A stretch of DNA of 64,000 nucleotides from Planctomycetota bacterium (GTDB taxonomy: Bacteria > Planctomycetota > Phycisphaerae > Phycisphaerales > Phycisphaeraceae), in contig CP066225.1 in NCBI GenBank assembly GCA_016350165.1, positions 2,356,001 through 2,420,000 of the forward strand. The letters are read 5' to 3'. How positions within the stretch are numbered: position 1 is the stretch's first letter; the number at the start of each line of letters is the position of its first letter. Below, piece after piece: positions 8,245 through 17,114 of this stretch. A program made the position numbers and the translations under genes. The notes beneath the pieces were generated by a model. That model saw only the letters and a program-made list of their open reading frames with translations. It searched no databases and was not told the DNA's origin.

Positions 8245-9264
8245 ATGAACCCCAACGATTCACAACCTCAAACACCACAAACAGTTACACCTGTCACCGC
8301 AGGCAATACATCCGCACGTCCTGACATCCAAAGCATCGAGCAACTGCTCGAACATTTAAACTCGCTTGAATCTCACATCAAAGGTTTACAGGAAGGGCTC
8401 GCCCATTCACATCGTCTGGTGACCCTAGGCACAATCACCTCAATTATTGCGCATGAGTTTAACAATCTGTTGACGCCGATTATCTCGTATACACAGCTCG
8501 CGATGCTGAATCCTGAGGATGTCGCGCTCGCACAAAAAGCGAATGCAAAGTCCCACGAAGCCGCATCCCGCGCTGCACATATCGCCAATTCCATGCTGAA
8601 CTTCGCACGCCAGGAAGATGAATCAGCGCGCACAGCTGAGCTGAACGAAGTGATCGAATCAACGCTTGCTTGCATGGCAAGAAAGCCTGAAAAAGACAAT
8701 ATTGATTTGCAGGTGAGGGTGCCGGACCGGGACGGGAGTGGGGTGCGGGTGCTGATTAATCCGACCCATTTGCAGCAGGTTTTGCTGAATCTTATCCTCA
8801 ATGCACGTAAAGCTTTATGTTCATTGGGTAAGCGGGGCGGGCGGATAAATATCAATGCGACGACACTGAATCAGTCGGTTGTGATTGAGGTCGCGGATAA
8901 TGGGCCGGGGATACCGTCGAAGATTCTGGAGAATCTTTTTGATGCGTTTGTGACTTCACCAACGAGCGGGAAATCCTGTGACCGTAATGAGTTAAGTAAC
9001 GGAGCAGGGGTGCAGAGCGCGCATGAAAATGATGCGAATGATACAGGTGAAAATGGGGTTATAGTCGGCCGCGATGCGTGCATGGGCGGCGATGATCAGG
9101 CGGCTGTTGGTCATGGTGCGGGCGCGAAGGGGACGGGTTTAGGGTTGTATATTTGCAGGCAGCTAATTGAACAAGCTGCTGGTACTATTGCAGTTACGTC
9201 AGAAGAGGGGCAGGGCGCGACGTTCACGATTACGTTGCCTTTGGCGGTGGAGATCCTGGGTTAG
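8245..9264 (+). CDS. soluble sensor histidine kinase
   Basis: 339-residue orphan histidine kinase with no membrane segment and no recognisable sensor domain. A short coiled coil (about 30-60) leads to the H box [12 protein letters not shown] with phospho-acceptor His70. The N box [10 protein letters not shown] (about 180), G1 box DNGPGIP, F box NLFDAFVTS and G2 box [13 protein letters not shown] follow. Between the F and G2 boxes, where the ATP lid is usually short, about 50 extra residues rich in Gly, Asn, Asp and Ala are inserted. No response regulator is adjacent. The ribosome site is weak. The last third is more G-rich than the first, across the strand-bias transition. Confidence 0.88.
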   Translation: MNPNDSQPQTPQTVTPVTAGNTSARPDIQSIEQLLEHLNSLESHIKGLQEGLAHSHRLVTLGTITSIIAHEFNNLLTPIISYTQLAMLNPEDVALAQKANAKSHEAASRAAHIANSMLNFARQEDESARTAELNEVIESTLACMARKPEKDNIDLQVRVPDRDGSGVRVLINPTHLQQVLLNLILNARKALCSLGKRGGRININATTLNQSVVIEVADNGPGIPSKILENLFDAFVTSPTSGKSCDRNELSNGAGVQSAHENDANDTGENGVIVGRDACMGGDDQAAVGHGAGAKGTGLGLYICRQLIEQAAGTIAVTSEEGQGATFTITLPLAVEILG

Positions 9265-9955
9265 TGGGTGATGAGGTTCGTGGTGTTGAAGTCGGGTGGT
9301 TGCGGTTTTTTAAGTTTTAGCTGATTGATTTAGTGGTTTTGCCTGTCAAAATCGAGATTTTTGTGCGCGCGTTTTGCGCGGAAAGCGCGCATGATTTAAG
9401 AGTATTTTACGGACCTAATGGTGCTTATCTTGTTATTTGGCAATGTGTTAGGTTGTGATTGGGCGTAAAAACAGAAATGGGCGAAAATGAGCTGAAATGA
9501 ACGAAAAACGATGAGAAATGGCCAAAGAATGGCGCGGTTTGGTTGAAAACGAGTGAGAAAACCAAAATTGTATCTTTTTGTGCGCGCTAATGATCGTTTT
9601 TGCTATCTCGCGATGAAATGCGAACCAGGAAGATGAGTTTTGATTCCGAGATGCTTCAACAGCAGAGCTGAGAAATGGTTCCTGACACTTCAAGTTAACC
9701 TAACACCTCATGTCAGCATGACACCCTGTGTTAACCTAATACCCTGTTTTAACCACCTTTTCTGCACAAATAATAATAAAATACAAATCATTGAAATTTA
9801 AATTCTACCGCGATATTGTCGTATTAGTCACAGGGTATACCTTAAATCTTTTCAATAAACGTTTAAATCTAATCATTGTTTCTGCAAACTATTTCTTCCT
9901 TGCAGTCGCTATCCGTATAGGCAAAAACAACATAAAAATAGAGAGATTTACTCCA
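9265..9955. other. intergenic region with GC palindrome and short repeats
   Basis: No gene is supported in these 690 bases. A TGCGCGC/GCGCGCA inverted repeat (9364-9391) with a GC-rich loop follows the kinase gene but lacks a T run. Near 9695-9753 the short motif TTAACCTAA-ACC repeats, ending just before the leader of the surface protein gene. GTGCGCGCGTTTTG at 9363 recurs inverted near 35.56 kb. An in-frame extension of the next gene back to 9791 is possible but lacks a signal peptide. Confidence 0.4.
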
Positions 9956-12900
9956 ATGGAAAATGTAACAAGGTATCAAACCGCTACATTGCTAGCTGCA
10001 TTTTGCGCGATGTCATTAACCAACATCTCCCATGCCGCTGGCTTCGAAGAAACTTCACCTAATACGCATGATTACAAACTTAATACGGGCGTAGAGCCCT
10101 ACCTGGTCCAAACCACTGGTAACAACATTATCAATGTGGGACAAAATATCACAGGCACCGATCCTAATTCGCCACATCAGGTCGATTTTACTGGCAACAA
10201 TACTGGAGCTTGGCTCTACACATATCACCCTGCAACGATCAACTACGACGGCAAGGTCTCGATCAATACAGATAAGGCCACGTTTCAAGCTTTCTCAACT
10301 GGATCGGACAATGCGCTTACAATCAATTTCTCAAATACAGCCTTACTACAAGTTACAAGCAGCGGGTTAAATACTCGAGGCTTTAATCATTCAGGGACAG
10401 GTCATCTGAACTTTAGCGATTATGCAGGCACACTTCAGGTTCAATCTGGATATGACAGTTCAGTGGGCAGCCTGGGTACTTACGGCATTTACGCATATAA
10501 AGGTGACATCAACTTCGATAGCATCGCCCAGACTGGGATCATTAGCGCAATTAGCGACAGCGATCAGACTGCTGCCATGTTCTCTTGGGGCGGTGACATC
10601 AATGTAAACGGCAGCTTTGCTGGACAAGTTAACACAATTTCAAGCGGCATTAATGCACACGGTTTCTATGCCCTCAATGACCTAACTATTAACAATGTCA
10701 GCAGTAGCAGCGATGTAAACGTCTCCGGTCAATACAACGTTCGGGGCATTAATGCGCAAGTTGGTACTTTATCTATCACCAATGATTTCGCTGGTGACAT
10801 AACGATCAAGGCAGACAAAATCAATGATCCAAGTCATGGCAAATATCTGAGATCCTCAGCTATGGCTCTTGCTGGCAATTATGGTATTAACATCGGTGGC
10901 TCTATAACAGCTGACAGCACCATTTCGGTTACCTCCGATGGTAATTCTGCCAATGCTTTGAACTCGTGGAGCAGCGATATCAATATTGCAGGCAGTTTGG
11001 CTGGCAAATTACTCATTCAAGCAGGCAATAAAAACGCACTCTCCAACGCATACGGCCTTGATGCAAAAGGTATTTCACTCGGCAGCATGGCTGATACTGG
11101 CTATATCCGAATTAAGGCAGATGGTGGTCTGAACAGCGGCATCAGAGCCAACACTAACGATATCGTTGTAGCGGGCAGTATCGCTGGTGATATTGATGTG
11201 CTATCAAATGGCTATGCAAACAGCGGCATTTCCGCATACCATAACTTTACTGCGGATTCCATAGCCTCAACCAGCCAGATCAAAGTCACTGGCAGCAGCA
11301 ATGTCAAAGGTATTGAAGCAGCCTGGGGCAATCTGAATGTCACAAATGATTTTGCTGGCGACATCACTGTTACTTCTGACCAGAATACAAGCGGAAGCTA
11401 CGCCCAAGCATACGGTTTGTTTGCTTATCAAGATTTAACGATCGGCAACCTGACCGATGCAAGCACGATCTCAGTCGTGGGTGCTAGATGGGACGTCAAT
11501 GGCTTGTACGCAGGCAACGATGTAACTATCGGCAGTTTGGCAGGCAATATCAACGTCGAATCTGGCAGCTCGCATGCTCGCGGAATTTATGCCAAAAAGA
11601 AAGTTATACTCGACGAAATCGCGGATTCGAGCACAATCAAAGTCAAGGGTAACGGCTTGTATGCTTATGGCATCATTGCTGGCGACCAAATCTCCGTTGC
11701 AGGCGATATCGCAGGTGATATCATCGTTGAATCAGAAGGCAACGTAGTTCATGGCTTAAATGCGCACAACGGTATCACCGCAAATGCTGTAACCGAAAAT
11801 AGTCGTATTGATGTTTCAGCGATCCAAGGTGGTTGTGGCATCATCTCTGGTAACGGCAGCGTAACAATCAATCAAGATTACGCAGGGGATATCATTGTCA
11901 ATAGCAGCGACATGAAAGCCTACGGCATCACTGCAGCTCAAAACATCACCATGAATTCGCTGACTGAAGACAGTGAAATCCTTGTCTCTACACCAAACAA
12001 CTACGCTTACGGCTTGCAAGCAAGCAATGGTACGATCTCAATCAATAATGAACTGAGCGGTTCAATCAAAGTTAAGGGTGCTAACGTTGTATACGGTATC
12101 TACGGCAATAACCTCAACATCAATAACATCAAAGGCACTGTCTCCGCAGTTGCTTCAACCCCAAATGCTGCAACCGCTGCAATTTTCTCTTCAGGTTCTG
12201 GTGACGACTTTGTTGCCCTTGCTACAGGCGCGAACATTGTTGGGAACATTAATCTCAACGGAAACACCAGCGAAGGAAACAAAGACACACTGACTCTCCG
12301 TGGCACTGGCAGCTTCAACTATGACCTTTACAACATTGAAACGCTGAATGTCGAACAAGGCGATGCCCATACCAAAGATCACACTTGGCAACTCAACCTT
12401 GCGAGTCAGGATGCAGCTGGGCTGAACCGTTTCGTCAACACAAACATCAATCACGGGCTCTTGTCAGTGAATGAAAACTTCAGTACTGAAAATCTCACCA
12501 TTCAAGAAAACGGTGGCCTTGCTTTCACGCTGACAAATCCAACTGATGATATTGCATTTAATGTCACTCAAGATGCTGCCCTCTCAGGCACACTGAAAAT
12601 CGCTAATTTTGATAACACATCAATTACCAATTTCGACGACCAATACACTCTCATTAACGCAACCAATATCACCGGCATGTTTGATAACATCTCAGATACT
12701 CGTCTTGATTACCATACAAGACTAGCTGTGCTATATCAGACGGATAAAGTGATCGCTCAAACTGCACTCGTTGGCGATATTGACCTTAACGGTACTGTTA
12801 ATGAAGCTGATGCAACGATCCTCGCGGGTTCATACGGACAGACTGGCCTCTACAGCTGGGCAACCGGCGACATTGATGGTGATGGTACTGTTGGATATTT

Positions 12901-13081
12901 CGATGAATTACTGCTCGCATCTCATTTTGGTATTAGCGTCAGCTCATTGGATCCGCAAGCATTCGATGCTGCTGCAAACTCACAAGCGTACTTCGAATTT
13001 AAGAATGTACCCGAGCCATCGTCTCTCGCATTGCTAGGGATGGCTGGTATGCTCTTCATCAGAAGACGTTCAGCATCATGA
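9956..13081 (+). CDS. large repeat-bearing surface protein with dockerin repeat and PEP-CTERM tail
   Basis: 1041-residue secreted protein. A signal peptide (LLAAFCAMSLTNISHA) is followed by about 800 residues of degenerate beta-solenoid-like repeats built on AGDI-V-S-G-A-GI-A and SI-S-I-V-G. About residues 935-1000 carry a dockerin-like pair of calcium-loop motifs (DIDLNGTVNEADATIL and DIDGDGTVGYFDELLL). The end is a PEP-CTERM signal: VPEPSSLALLGMAG, hydrophobic stretch, RRR, which in known systems is cut by an exosortase. The start at 9956 is favoured because the signal peptide begins there. Base composition is balanced, unlike its neighbours. Function is probably structural or adhesive. The terminator at 13134 ends its transcript. 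Confidence 0.85.
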   Translation: MENVTRYQTATLLAAFCAMSLTNISHAAGFEETSPNTHDYKLNTGVEPYLVQTTGNNIINVGQNITGTDPNSPHQVDFTGNNTGAWLYTYHPATINYDGKVSINTDKATFQAFSTGSDNALTINFSNTALLQVTSSGLNTRGFNHSGTGHLNFSDYAGTLQVQSGYDSSVGSLGTYGIYAYKGDINFDSIAQTGIISAISDSDQTAAMFSWGGDINVNGSFAGQVNTISSGINAHGFYALNDLTINNVSSSSDVNVSGQYNVRGINAQVGTLSITNDFAGDITIKADKINDPSHGKYLRSSAMALAGNYGINIGGSITADSTISVTSDGNSANALNSWSSDINIAGSLAGKLLIQAGNKNALSNAYGLDAKGISLGSMADTGYIRIKADGGLNSGIRANTNDIVVAGSIAGDIDVLSNGYANSGISAYHNFTADSIASTSQIKVTGSSNVKGIEAAWGNLNVTNDFAGDITVTSDQNTSGSYAQAYGLFAYQDLTIGNLTDASTISVVGARWDVNGLYAGNDVTIGSLAGNINVESGSSHARGIYAKKKVILDEIADSSTIKVKGNGLYAYGIIAGDQISVAGDIAGDIIVESEGNVVHGLNAHNGITANAVTENSRIDVSAIQGGCGIISGNGSVTINQDYAGDIIVNSSDMKAYGITAAQNITMNSLTEDSEILVSTPNNYAYGLQASNGTISINNELSGSIKVKGANVVYGIYGNNLNINNIKGTVSAVASTPNAATAAIFSSGSGDDFVALATGANIVGNINLNGNTSEGNKDTLTLRGTGSFNYDLYNIETLNVEQGDAHTKDHTWQLNLASQDAAGLNRFVNTNINHGLLSVNENFSTENLTIQENGGLAFTLTNPTDDIAFNVTQDAALSGTLKIANFDNTSITNFDDQYTLINATNITGMFDNISDTRLDYHTRLAVLYQTDKVIAQTALVGDIDLNGTVNEADATILAGSYGQTGLYSWATGDIDGDGTVGYFDELLLASHFGISVSSLDPQAFDAAANSQAYFEFKNVPEPSSLALLGMAGMLFIRRRSAS

Positions 13082-13133
13082 TAGATCGTGAGCGTTATCT
13101 CATTTTTTAACCGCTGACAAAAATAACATGAGT

Positions 13134-13166
13134 AAAGGTCGAAGCTTTCACGCTTCGGCCTTTTTT
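13134..13166 (+). terminator. rho-independent terminator
   Basis: GGTCGAAGC pairs with GCTTCGGCC (one G-U pair) around a five-base loop, followed by six T. It lies 50 bases after the stop of the surface protein gene. Confidence 0.85.
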
Positions 13167-13245
13167 ATGAAGTCGGCTGCTTTTATTGCGATATACATGA
13201 TTACTCAAGTATTATTCAAGTTTAGTTGATACGTGAGGTATAGAT

Positions 13246-13359
13246 ATGACTAAAGATTCGGTGAGTGCGAAATTGGTGATTGAGAATGCGTTGGTTGCGT
13301 CGTTGCTGGCGAAATGTGGGATGTTAAATCATGTTTCACTAGAACGTATCGGTTATTGA
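13246..13359 (+). CDS. short ORF, possibly a truncated gene
   Basis: 37-residue frame MTKDSVSAKLVIENALVASL... starting with ATG after GAGG at a good distance. Its last ten codons run through the ~21 bp GTTTCAC repeat at 13330, and a REP hairpin follows 26 bases after the stop. The frame may be the remnant of a longer gene cut by repeat insertion, or not coding at all. Function unknown. Confidence 0.3.
   Translation: MTKDSVSAKLVIENALVASLLAKCGMLNHVSLERIGY
13330..13350 (+). repeat. single copy of the GTTTCAC...CGTATC repeat
   Basis: ATGTTTCACTAGAACGTATC matches the core of the repeat arrays at 35331-35453 (inverted) and 39924-40042 (same orientation). Here it is alone, followed about 35 bases later by a REP hairpin. 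Confidence 0.7.
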
Positions 13360-13385
13360 ATTTTGCGATGAGGTGGAATGAGGGG

Positions 13386-13417
13386 GTGGGCACGGCGAGC
13401 GTGGCTCGCCGGCTGTT
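13386..13417 (+). repeat. REP-like hairpin 3
   Basis: A perfect 8 bp stem CGGCGAGC/GCTCGCCG with loop GTG, preceded by GTGGGCA and followed by GCTGTT. It is nearly identical to the element at 39383. Confidence 0.75.
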
Positions 13418-13483
13418 GTTATAACTGCATGTTGATGACGTACTGCTTTTAAGGGCTTGAGTGTTTGCGAGGTTGATTTACGT

Positions 13484-13909
13484 ATGAGTGAGAAAATGAA
13501 CGTTTTATTGAATTCACGAAAAGCGGCTGTTTGGCGATTGAGCGTTTATGTGCTGACTATGTTTGTCGTGGTACCTGTGTTTGATGGATACTTGATCGAT
13601 TACCTTCGTGAACAAGAGATTATCAGCAATTCATATTTTCTGGACAGGATTTTAAGTGTCATGCTTGTTGCGACCGTTATTGCCATATTCATGTTGCAAT
13701 GGGGGATGGCGATGTTTATCTGGTCGGTGCGGTTGGTGGATGATGAACTGAAGATTAGATATTGCAAGCAAAAAGGTGGACGGTGTGAGATTGAAATGGA
13801 TGAGCGGTATGCGAAAGGTCGAGAGTATCGGGCGAAGCATTGGTGGTACGTGCATGCAGAGGAGATGGAAAAGATGATTTTGAAGATGAGGGATGTTCGA
13901 GTTGGGTGA
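13484..13909 (+). CDS. two-helix membrane protein of unknown function
   Basis: 141-residue unrecognised membrane protein with two hydrophobic helices (about residues 18-37 and 55-80) and a charged cytoplasmic C-terminal half rich in Lys, Arg, Glu and Met. The ATG at 13484 with an upstream GAGG is preferred to the TTG at 13457. No domain or partner is recognised. It ends 60 bases before the convergent zinc-ribbon gene. Confidence 0.6.
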   Translation: MSEKMNVLLNSRKAAVWRLSVYVLTMFVVVPVFDGYLIDYLREQEIISNSYFLDRILSVMLVATVIAIFMLQWGMAMFIWSVRLVDDELKIRYCKQKGGRCEIEMDERYAKGREYRAKHWWYVHAEEMEKMILKMRDVRVG

Positions 13910-13970
13910 GAGATGTGTTTGAGTAAGTTTGGTGGCTACTTGTGCTGTCGTTATTGCTTTGGTTGATGGA

Positions 13971-14630
13971 TTATTTATAGAAACGGTTAGCGATTTTGTT
14001 GTTGAAGGTGATGAGGGTGAAGCTGATGAAGATTTTGAGGATGAATGGGATGTAGTCGAGAGCTGCTTGATAAGTTGTATTTAAGGTTCTTTGTGTGAGT
14101 TGCCAATCACCTAATCTAACGAGGTCTACGGCGATGTCGGTGATACTTGTGATGAGCAGGTAGAGGCCGAGGATGAAAATGGTGATCGAAACGATGGTAT
14201 GAGGGGTGAAATTGATGTTTGAAGTGAAAACCTTGTCTTTTTTTGTGAATGTCGTAGCGATTCGAGGGGCGAAGTAGAAGAGGATGGCGAGAGTGACGGC
14301 GGGTATGACACGACTAAAGATGATATTGACCCATTGGGAGGAGCTATAGGCTGCATCGCTAGCGAATAATGAGTATGGGGTATAGATGATGACCGTGAGG
14401 ATGGTTGGGAGGTAGCGGAAGCTAAAGATGAGGAAGAAGGCGAGGCGGAGGATGAGTGTGACGAATTCTGTTTGTGAAGTTGATTGGCTGAGTAATAGTG
14501 ATTGCTGAATGGGGAGGCCACATTCGGGGCAGTTTTGGTCGGTGGTGAGTGTTTTGAGTTGGTAGTTGCACATGCAACAATGAAGGTCGTAATTGATGGT
14601 GGTTGTTGATGAGGTTGAGGTAATTGCCAT
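13971..14630 (-). CDS. zinc-ribbon polytopic membrane protein
   Basis: 219-residue protein. About residues 18-40 form a zinc ribbon, CMCNYQLKTL...CPECGLPIQ, followed by four or five hydrophobic helices. It is a paralog of the product at 18874-19620, which has the same ribbon (CNYPLKSL...CPECGTPIQKS) and the same membrane topology. The open frame continues much further upstream, but that part is the out-of-frame reading of another gene; the ATG at 14630 places the ribbon at the same distance from the start as in the paralog. Such ribbon-plus-membrane proteins are common and uncharacterised in planctomycetes. Confidence 0.7.
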   Translation of the reverse strand: MAITSTSSTTTINYDLHCCMCNYQLKTLTTDQNCPECGLPIQQSLLLSQSTSQTEFVTLILRLAFFLIFSFRYLPTILTVIIYTPYSLFASDAAYSSSQWVNIIFSRVIPAVTLAILFYFAPRIATTFTKKDKVFTSNINFTPHTIVSITIFILGLYLLITSITDIAVDLVRLGDWQLTQRTLNTTYQAALDYIPFILKIFISFTLITFNNKIANRFYK

Positions 14631-14694
14631 GATTGCGTCCGGAAGATTGTGGTGAGGGAATTGGTCATCATTGTAGTGGGTTAGCGAGGGATGA

Positions 14695-15170
14695 TTAATT
14701 GCCAAAGAAGTGGATGATGATGTGCTTGGTATCGGGATCGTCGTCGTTGATGTAGATATCGAGTTGTGGTTGAGATTCGCTGATGGTGAGATGACGGCAG
14801 TTATCCATGGAATATGAATTGAAGCTGAAGTTCTTGTGTGTTTGACAATGTCCTGATGAGAGGATGTGCATGGATGCGATCCATGTTTCGGTGCTTTGGG
14901 CTGATAGGTCGAATTGTAATTCGGTGATGTACTCGCGGAAGGTGTTGAGTTTGTAGAAGGTGTATGTGGGTTTGAGTGATGAGGCATGCCGACGGTGTTG
15001 CTGAAGTCGGTGAGATGATTTTGGGTGATATCGGTGTTTGTGAGTTCAAAGTCTTTTGCGAACATGAGGGTGGTGACGGCGCATGAGGTGAAGCATGTGC
15101 CGATGAGGAGTATGGGGGTGAGAAACAGGAAGAGGATGACCAGAAGGGTAACTTTAAAATCTCGACTCAT
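14695..15170 (-). pseudogene. frameshifted gene for a small exported protein
   Basis: From ATG 15170 the frame encodes a hydrophobic N-terminus (MSRDFKVTLLVILFLFL), then FELTNTDITQNHLTDFSN, a sensible protein. Near 14975-14995 that frame becomes Pro/Ser/Thr/His low-complexity sequence, while the -1 frame takes over with plausible protein (LKPTYTFYKLNTFREYIT, then ETWIASMHILSSGHC) and stops at 14695. The parts fit one ~155-residue membrane-anchored or exported protein broken by a single-base change, by sequencing error, or by ribosomal frameshifting. No slippery heptamer is evident. No family is recognised. Confidence 0.55.
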
Positions 15171-15317
15171 AGGGATGCGATGATAAGGTGAATGAAGAAG
15201 ATAAGGAAGTATTGTGTGGTCGCAATAATGTGAAAGCGTGTGTAAATTTAAGCGGTGGTGGGAGATGGGGTGATGTAGGATGAAGGCAATGTGTGAATGG
15301 GGAGGGGGAATGCGCAT

Positions 15318-15327
15318 CTATATATAG
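15318..15327. promoter_or_regulatory. CTATATATAG palindrome (copy 1)
   Basis: GCATCTATATATAG lies 25 bases before the start of the hydrolase gene and upstream of the divergent frameshifted gene. The same ATCTATATATAG 12-mer occurs at 19710 and 50322, each time in a promoter-sized gap. Confidence 0.4.
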
Positions 15328-15351
15328 TTCCGATATTTGAAGGAATGTGTG

Positions 15352-16650
15352 ATGAAGAAGAGCTTTCGGATGAAATGGGTTGCGCGTTTGTTTGCAATGG
15401 GTTGTTGTCTGATGGTGGCGACGAATGCGATTGCTAACCCGAAGGATATTCAGGCTGCGTGGTCAATTGGTAGTGGGAATGTTGAGAAGATTTACGATCA
15501 GTGTGATGCGAATATCAAGAAGGCGATGTCGGCAGCACAATTGAAGGCTGCACTGGATAAGGAGATGAAGGGGCTGGGTAAGTTTATTGAGGTGGGGCAA
15601 ATGGGGACGCAGCCGATGGGGAATGGGATGGTGATGAGCAGGGCGACTTGCAAGTTTGCGAATGGTGAGGGGACGATCACGATTATTCGGAATGGGAAGG
15701 GTGAGATTGCTGGTTTGCATTTTCAGAAGCCTTGGAAGGACGCGGGGTATGTGGATGCAAGCAAGTTTGATGATATTGAAGTGAAGGTTGTGAATGGTCA
15801 ACGTGAGATGGGTGGGACGTTGAGTTTGCCTAAGGGAGTTGGGAAGTGGCCTGCGGTTGTGTTGGTTCATGGAAGTGGGCCCCAAGATCGTGATGAGACT
15901 TTTGGGCCTACGAAGATGTTTAAGGATTTGGCACATGGGCTTGCGAGTCATGAGATTGCGGTGTTGCGATATGACAAGCGGACGTTTGTTTATCGAGAGA
16001 AGTCGTTTGATGATATGACGTCGTTTACTGCGAATGATGTGGTGACGGATGATGCGGTAATTGCGCTGCAGTTGTTGAAGGATTACAAATCGATTGATTT
16101 GGAGAAGGTGGGTGTGATTGGTCATAGTCTGGGTGGGTATATGGGGCCTCGGATTGTGGAACGCGCGGAGGCTGAGGGTGTGAAGATTGGGTATTGGGTG
16201 TCGATGGCGGGGACGAGTTTGCGGCTTGAGGATTTGGTTGTGATGCAGATTGAGCGGATGGCTGCGAAACAGGCGGGGAACCCGATGGTGAAGATGCAGT
16301 TGGATATGGTGAAGGCAGCAAAGAAGCAGATTCAAGATCCGGAGTTGACGGCTGATGATACGGTGATGTTTTTGGGGCAGGGGTATCCGGGTGAGTATTG
16401 GTTGGATTTGAGAGACTACGAGCCGGTGAAGAAGGCGGATGAGTTGGGTAAGCCGATGCTTGTGCTGCAGGGAAAGAAGGATGACCGGGTTTTCTATGAA
16501 GAGGATTTTATGAATTGGGACCGCGGGTTAAGAGGGAAAGAAGATGTGCGGATTGTGGTTTATGACGAGCTTGGGCACATGTTTATGAAAGGGGAACATG
16601 TTGATCCGGTGGTGATTGATGAACTAAGTGGGTGGATTAAGGGGAAGTGA
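15352..16650 (+). CDS. exported alpha/beta hydrolase with DUF3887-like N-terminal domain
   Basis: 432-residue secreted serine hydrolase. The signal peptide ends around ATNAIA-NP. Residues ~30-130 look like a DUF3887-type domain (small alpha/beta, often fused to these hydrolases). The hydrolase domain follows: oxyanion region VLVHGSGPQDRDE, nucleophile elbow GHSLGG, acid in VLQGKKDDRVF and the catalytic histidine in ELGHMF. An esterase or peptidase activity on an unknown substrate is expected. AAGGA seven bases before the ATG fixes the start at 15352 rather than the TTG at 15337. It is a lone gene with strongly G-rich codons. Confidence 0.88.
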   Translation: MKKSFRMKWVARLFAMGCCLMVATNAIANPKDIQAAWSIGSGNVEKIYDQCDANIKKAMSAAQLKAALDKEMKGLGKFIEVGQMGTQPMGNGMVMSRATCKFANGEGTITIIRNGKGEIAGLHFQKPWKDAGYVDASKFDDIEVKVVNGQREMGGTLSLPKGVGKWPAVVLVHGSGPQDRDETFGPTKMFKDLAHGLASHEIAVLRYDKRTFVYREKSFDDMTSFTANDVVTDDAVIALQLLKDYKSIDLEKVGVIGHSLGGYMGPRIVERAEAEGVKIGYWVSMAGTSLRLEDLVVMQIERMAAKQAGNPMVKMQLDMVKAAKKQIQDPELTADDTVMFLGQGYPGEYWLDLRDYEPVKKADELGKPMLVLQGKKDDRVFYEEDFMNWDRGLRGKEDVRIVVYDELGHMFMKGEHVDPVVIDELSGWIKGK

Positions 16651-17114
16651 GGCTGGTAAGTTTTGGGATGATGATGCGACAACGATGTGAATGATTGGGC
16701 GAATTCTGGTCTAAAAAATGTGTATTGGGGCGATCAAGCGGGTTTTTGATTGTGCGTACTGGTTTGGTTCCTGCACGCCTGGGTGTTGCGTTGAGGGGTA
16801 TTTAATGTATATTGAGGTTCATTCTCAATACCAAAGGAAGCGGGGTGGCTTGGTTTATTGGGAGTGATGATGAGGGAGGAGAGTTTGCGCGTAGGGGATG
16901 GGTTGGGCACGTGAAATTGGTTGAGAAGAATTCAAAATGAAGGATGTGAGGGAGATTTTGAGGAGAAAAGGGATTTGGAAAAGGTTTGGGAAGTTGAGAG
17001 TTGAATGAGAGAGGGGAGGGGGCTGGAGAACAATGCGTTTTGGGTGGGGTGGATTGAGTATTTTGTGGTTTGTTGTTTTGGGAGAGCAAGCGAAGTCGCG
17101 CGAGGATGATGAAA
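16651..17114. other. gene-free leader region before the peroxidase gene
   Basis: 464 bases without a convincing gene; only 20-35-codon frames are present. The notable feature is the Fur-like box at 16813. The sequence is very G-rich and A-rich on the + strand. A long 5' leader of the peroxidase mRNA is possible. Confidence 0.4.
16813..16827. promoter_or_regulatory. Fur-like box
   Basis: TGAGGTTCATTCTCA fits the 7-1-7 Fur consensus TGAGAAT-N-ATTCTCA with mismatches only in the left arm, inside a longer inverted repeat TATTGAG/CTCAATA. It lies about 290 bases before the start of a di-heme peroxidase gene, a heme/iron-demanding product. The regulator is inferred. Confidence 0.45.

Noticed and set aside
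13971-15317. A single 448-residue gene
   Set aside because: The middle is His/Ser/Thr/Pro low-complexity because it reads a different gene out of frame; two genes fit better.
16937-17105. Two 23- and 34-codon frames before the peroxidase gene, overlapping as TGA/ATGA
   Set aside because: Too short, no ribosome sites, and the composition is that of the G-rich leader.
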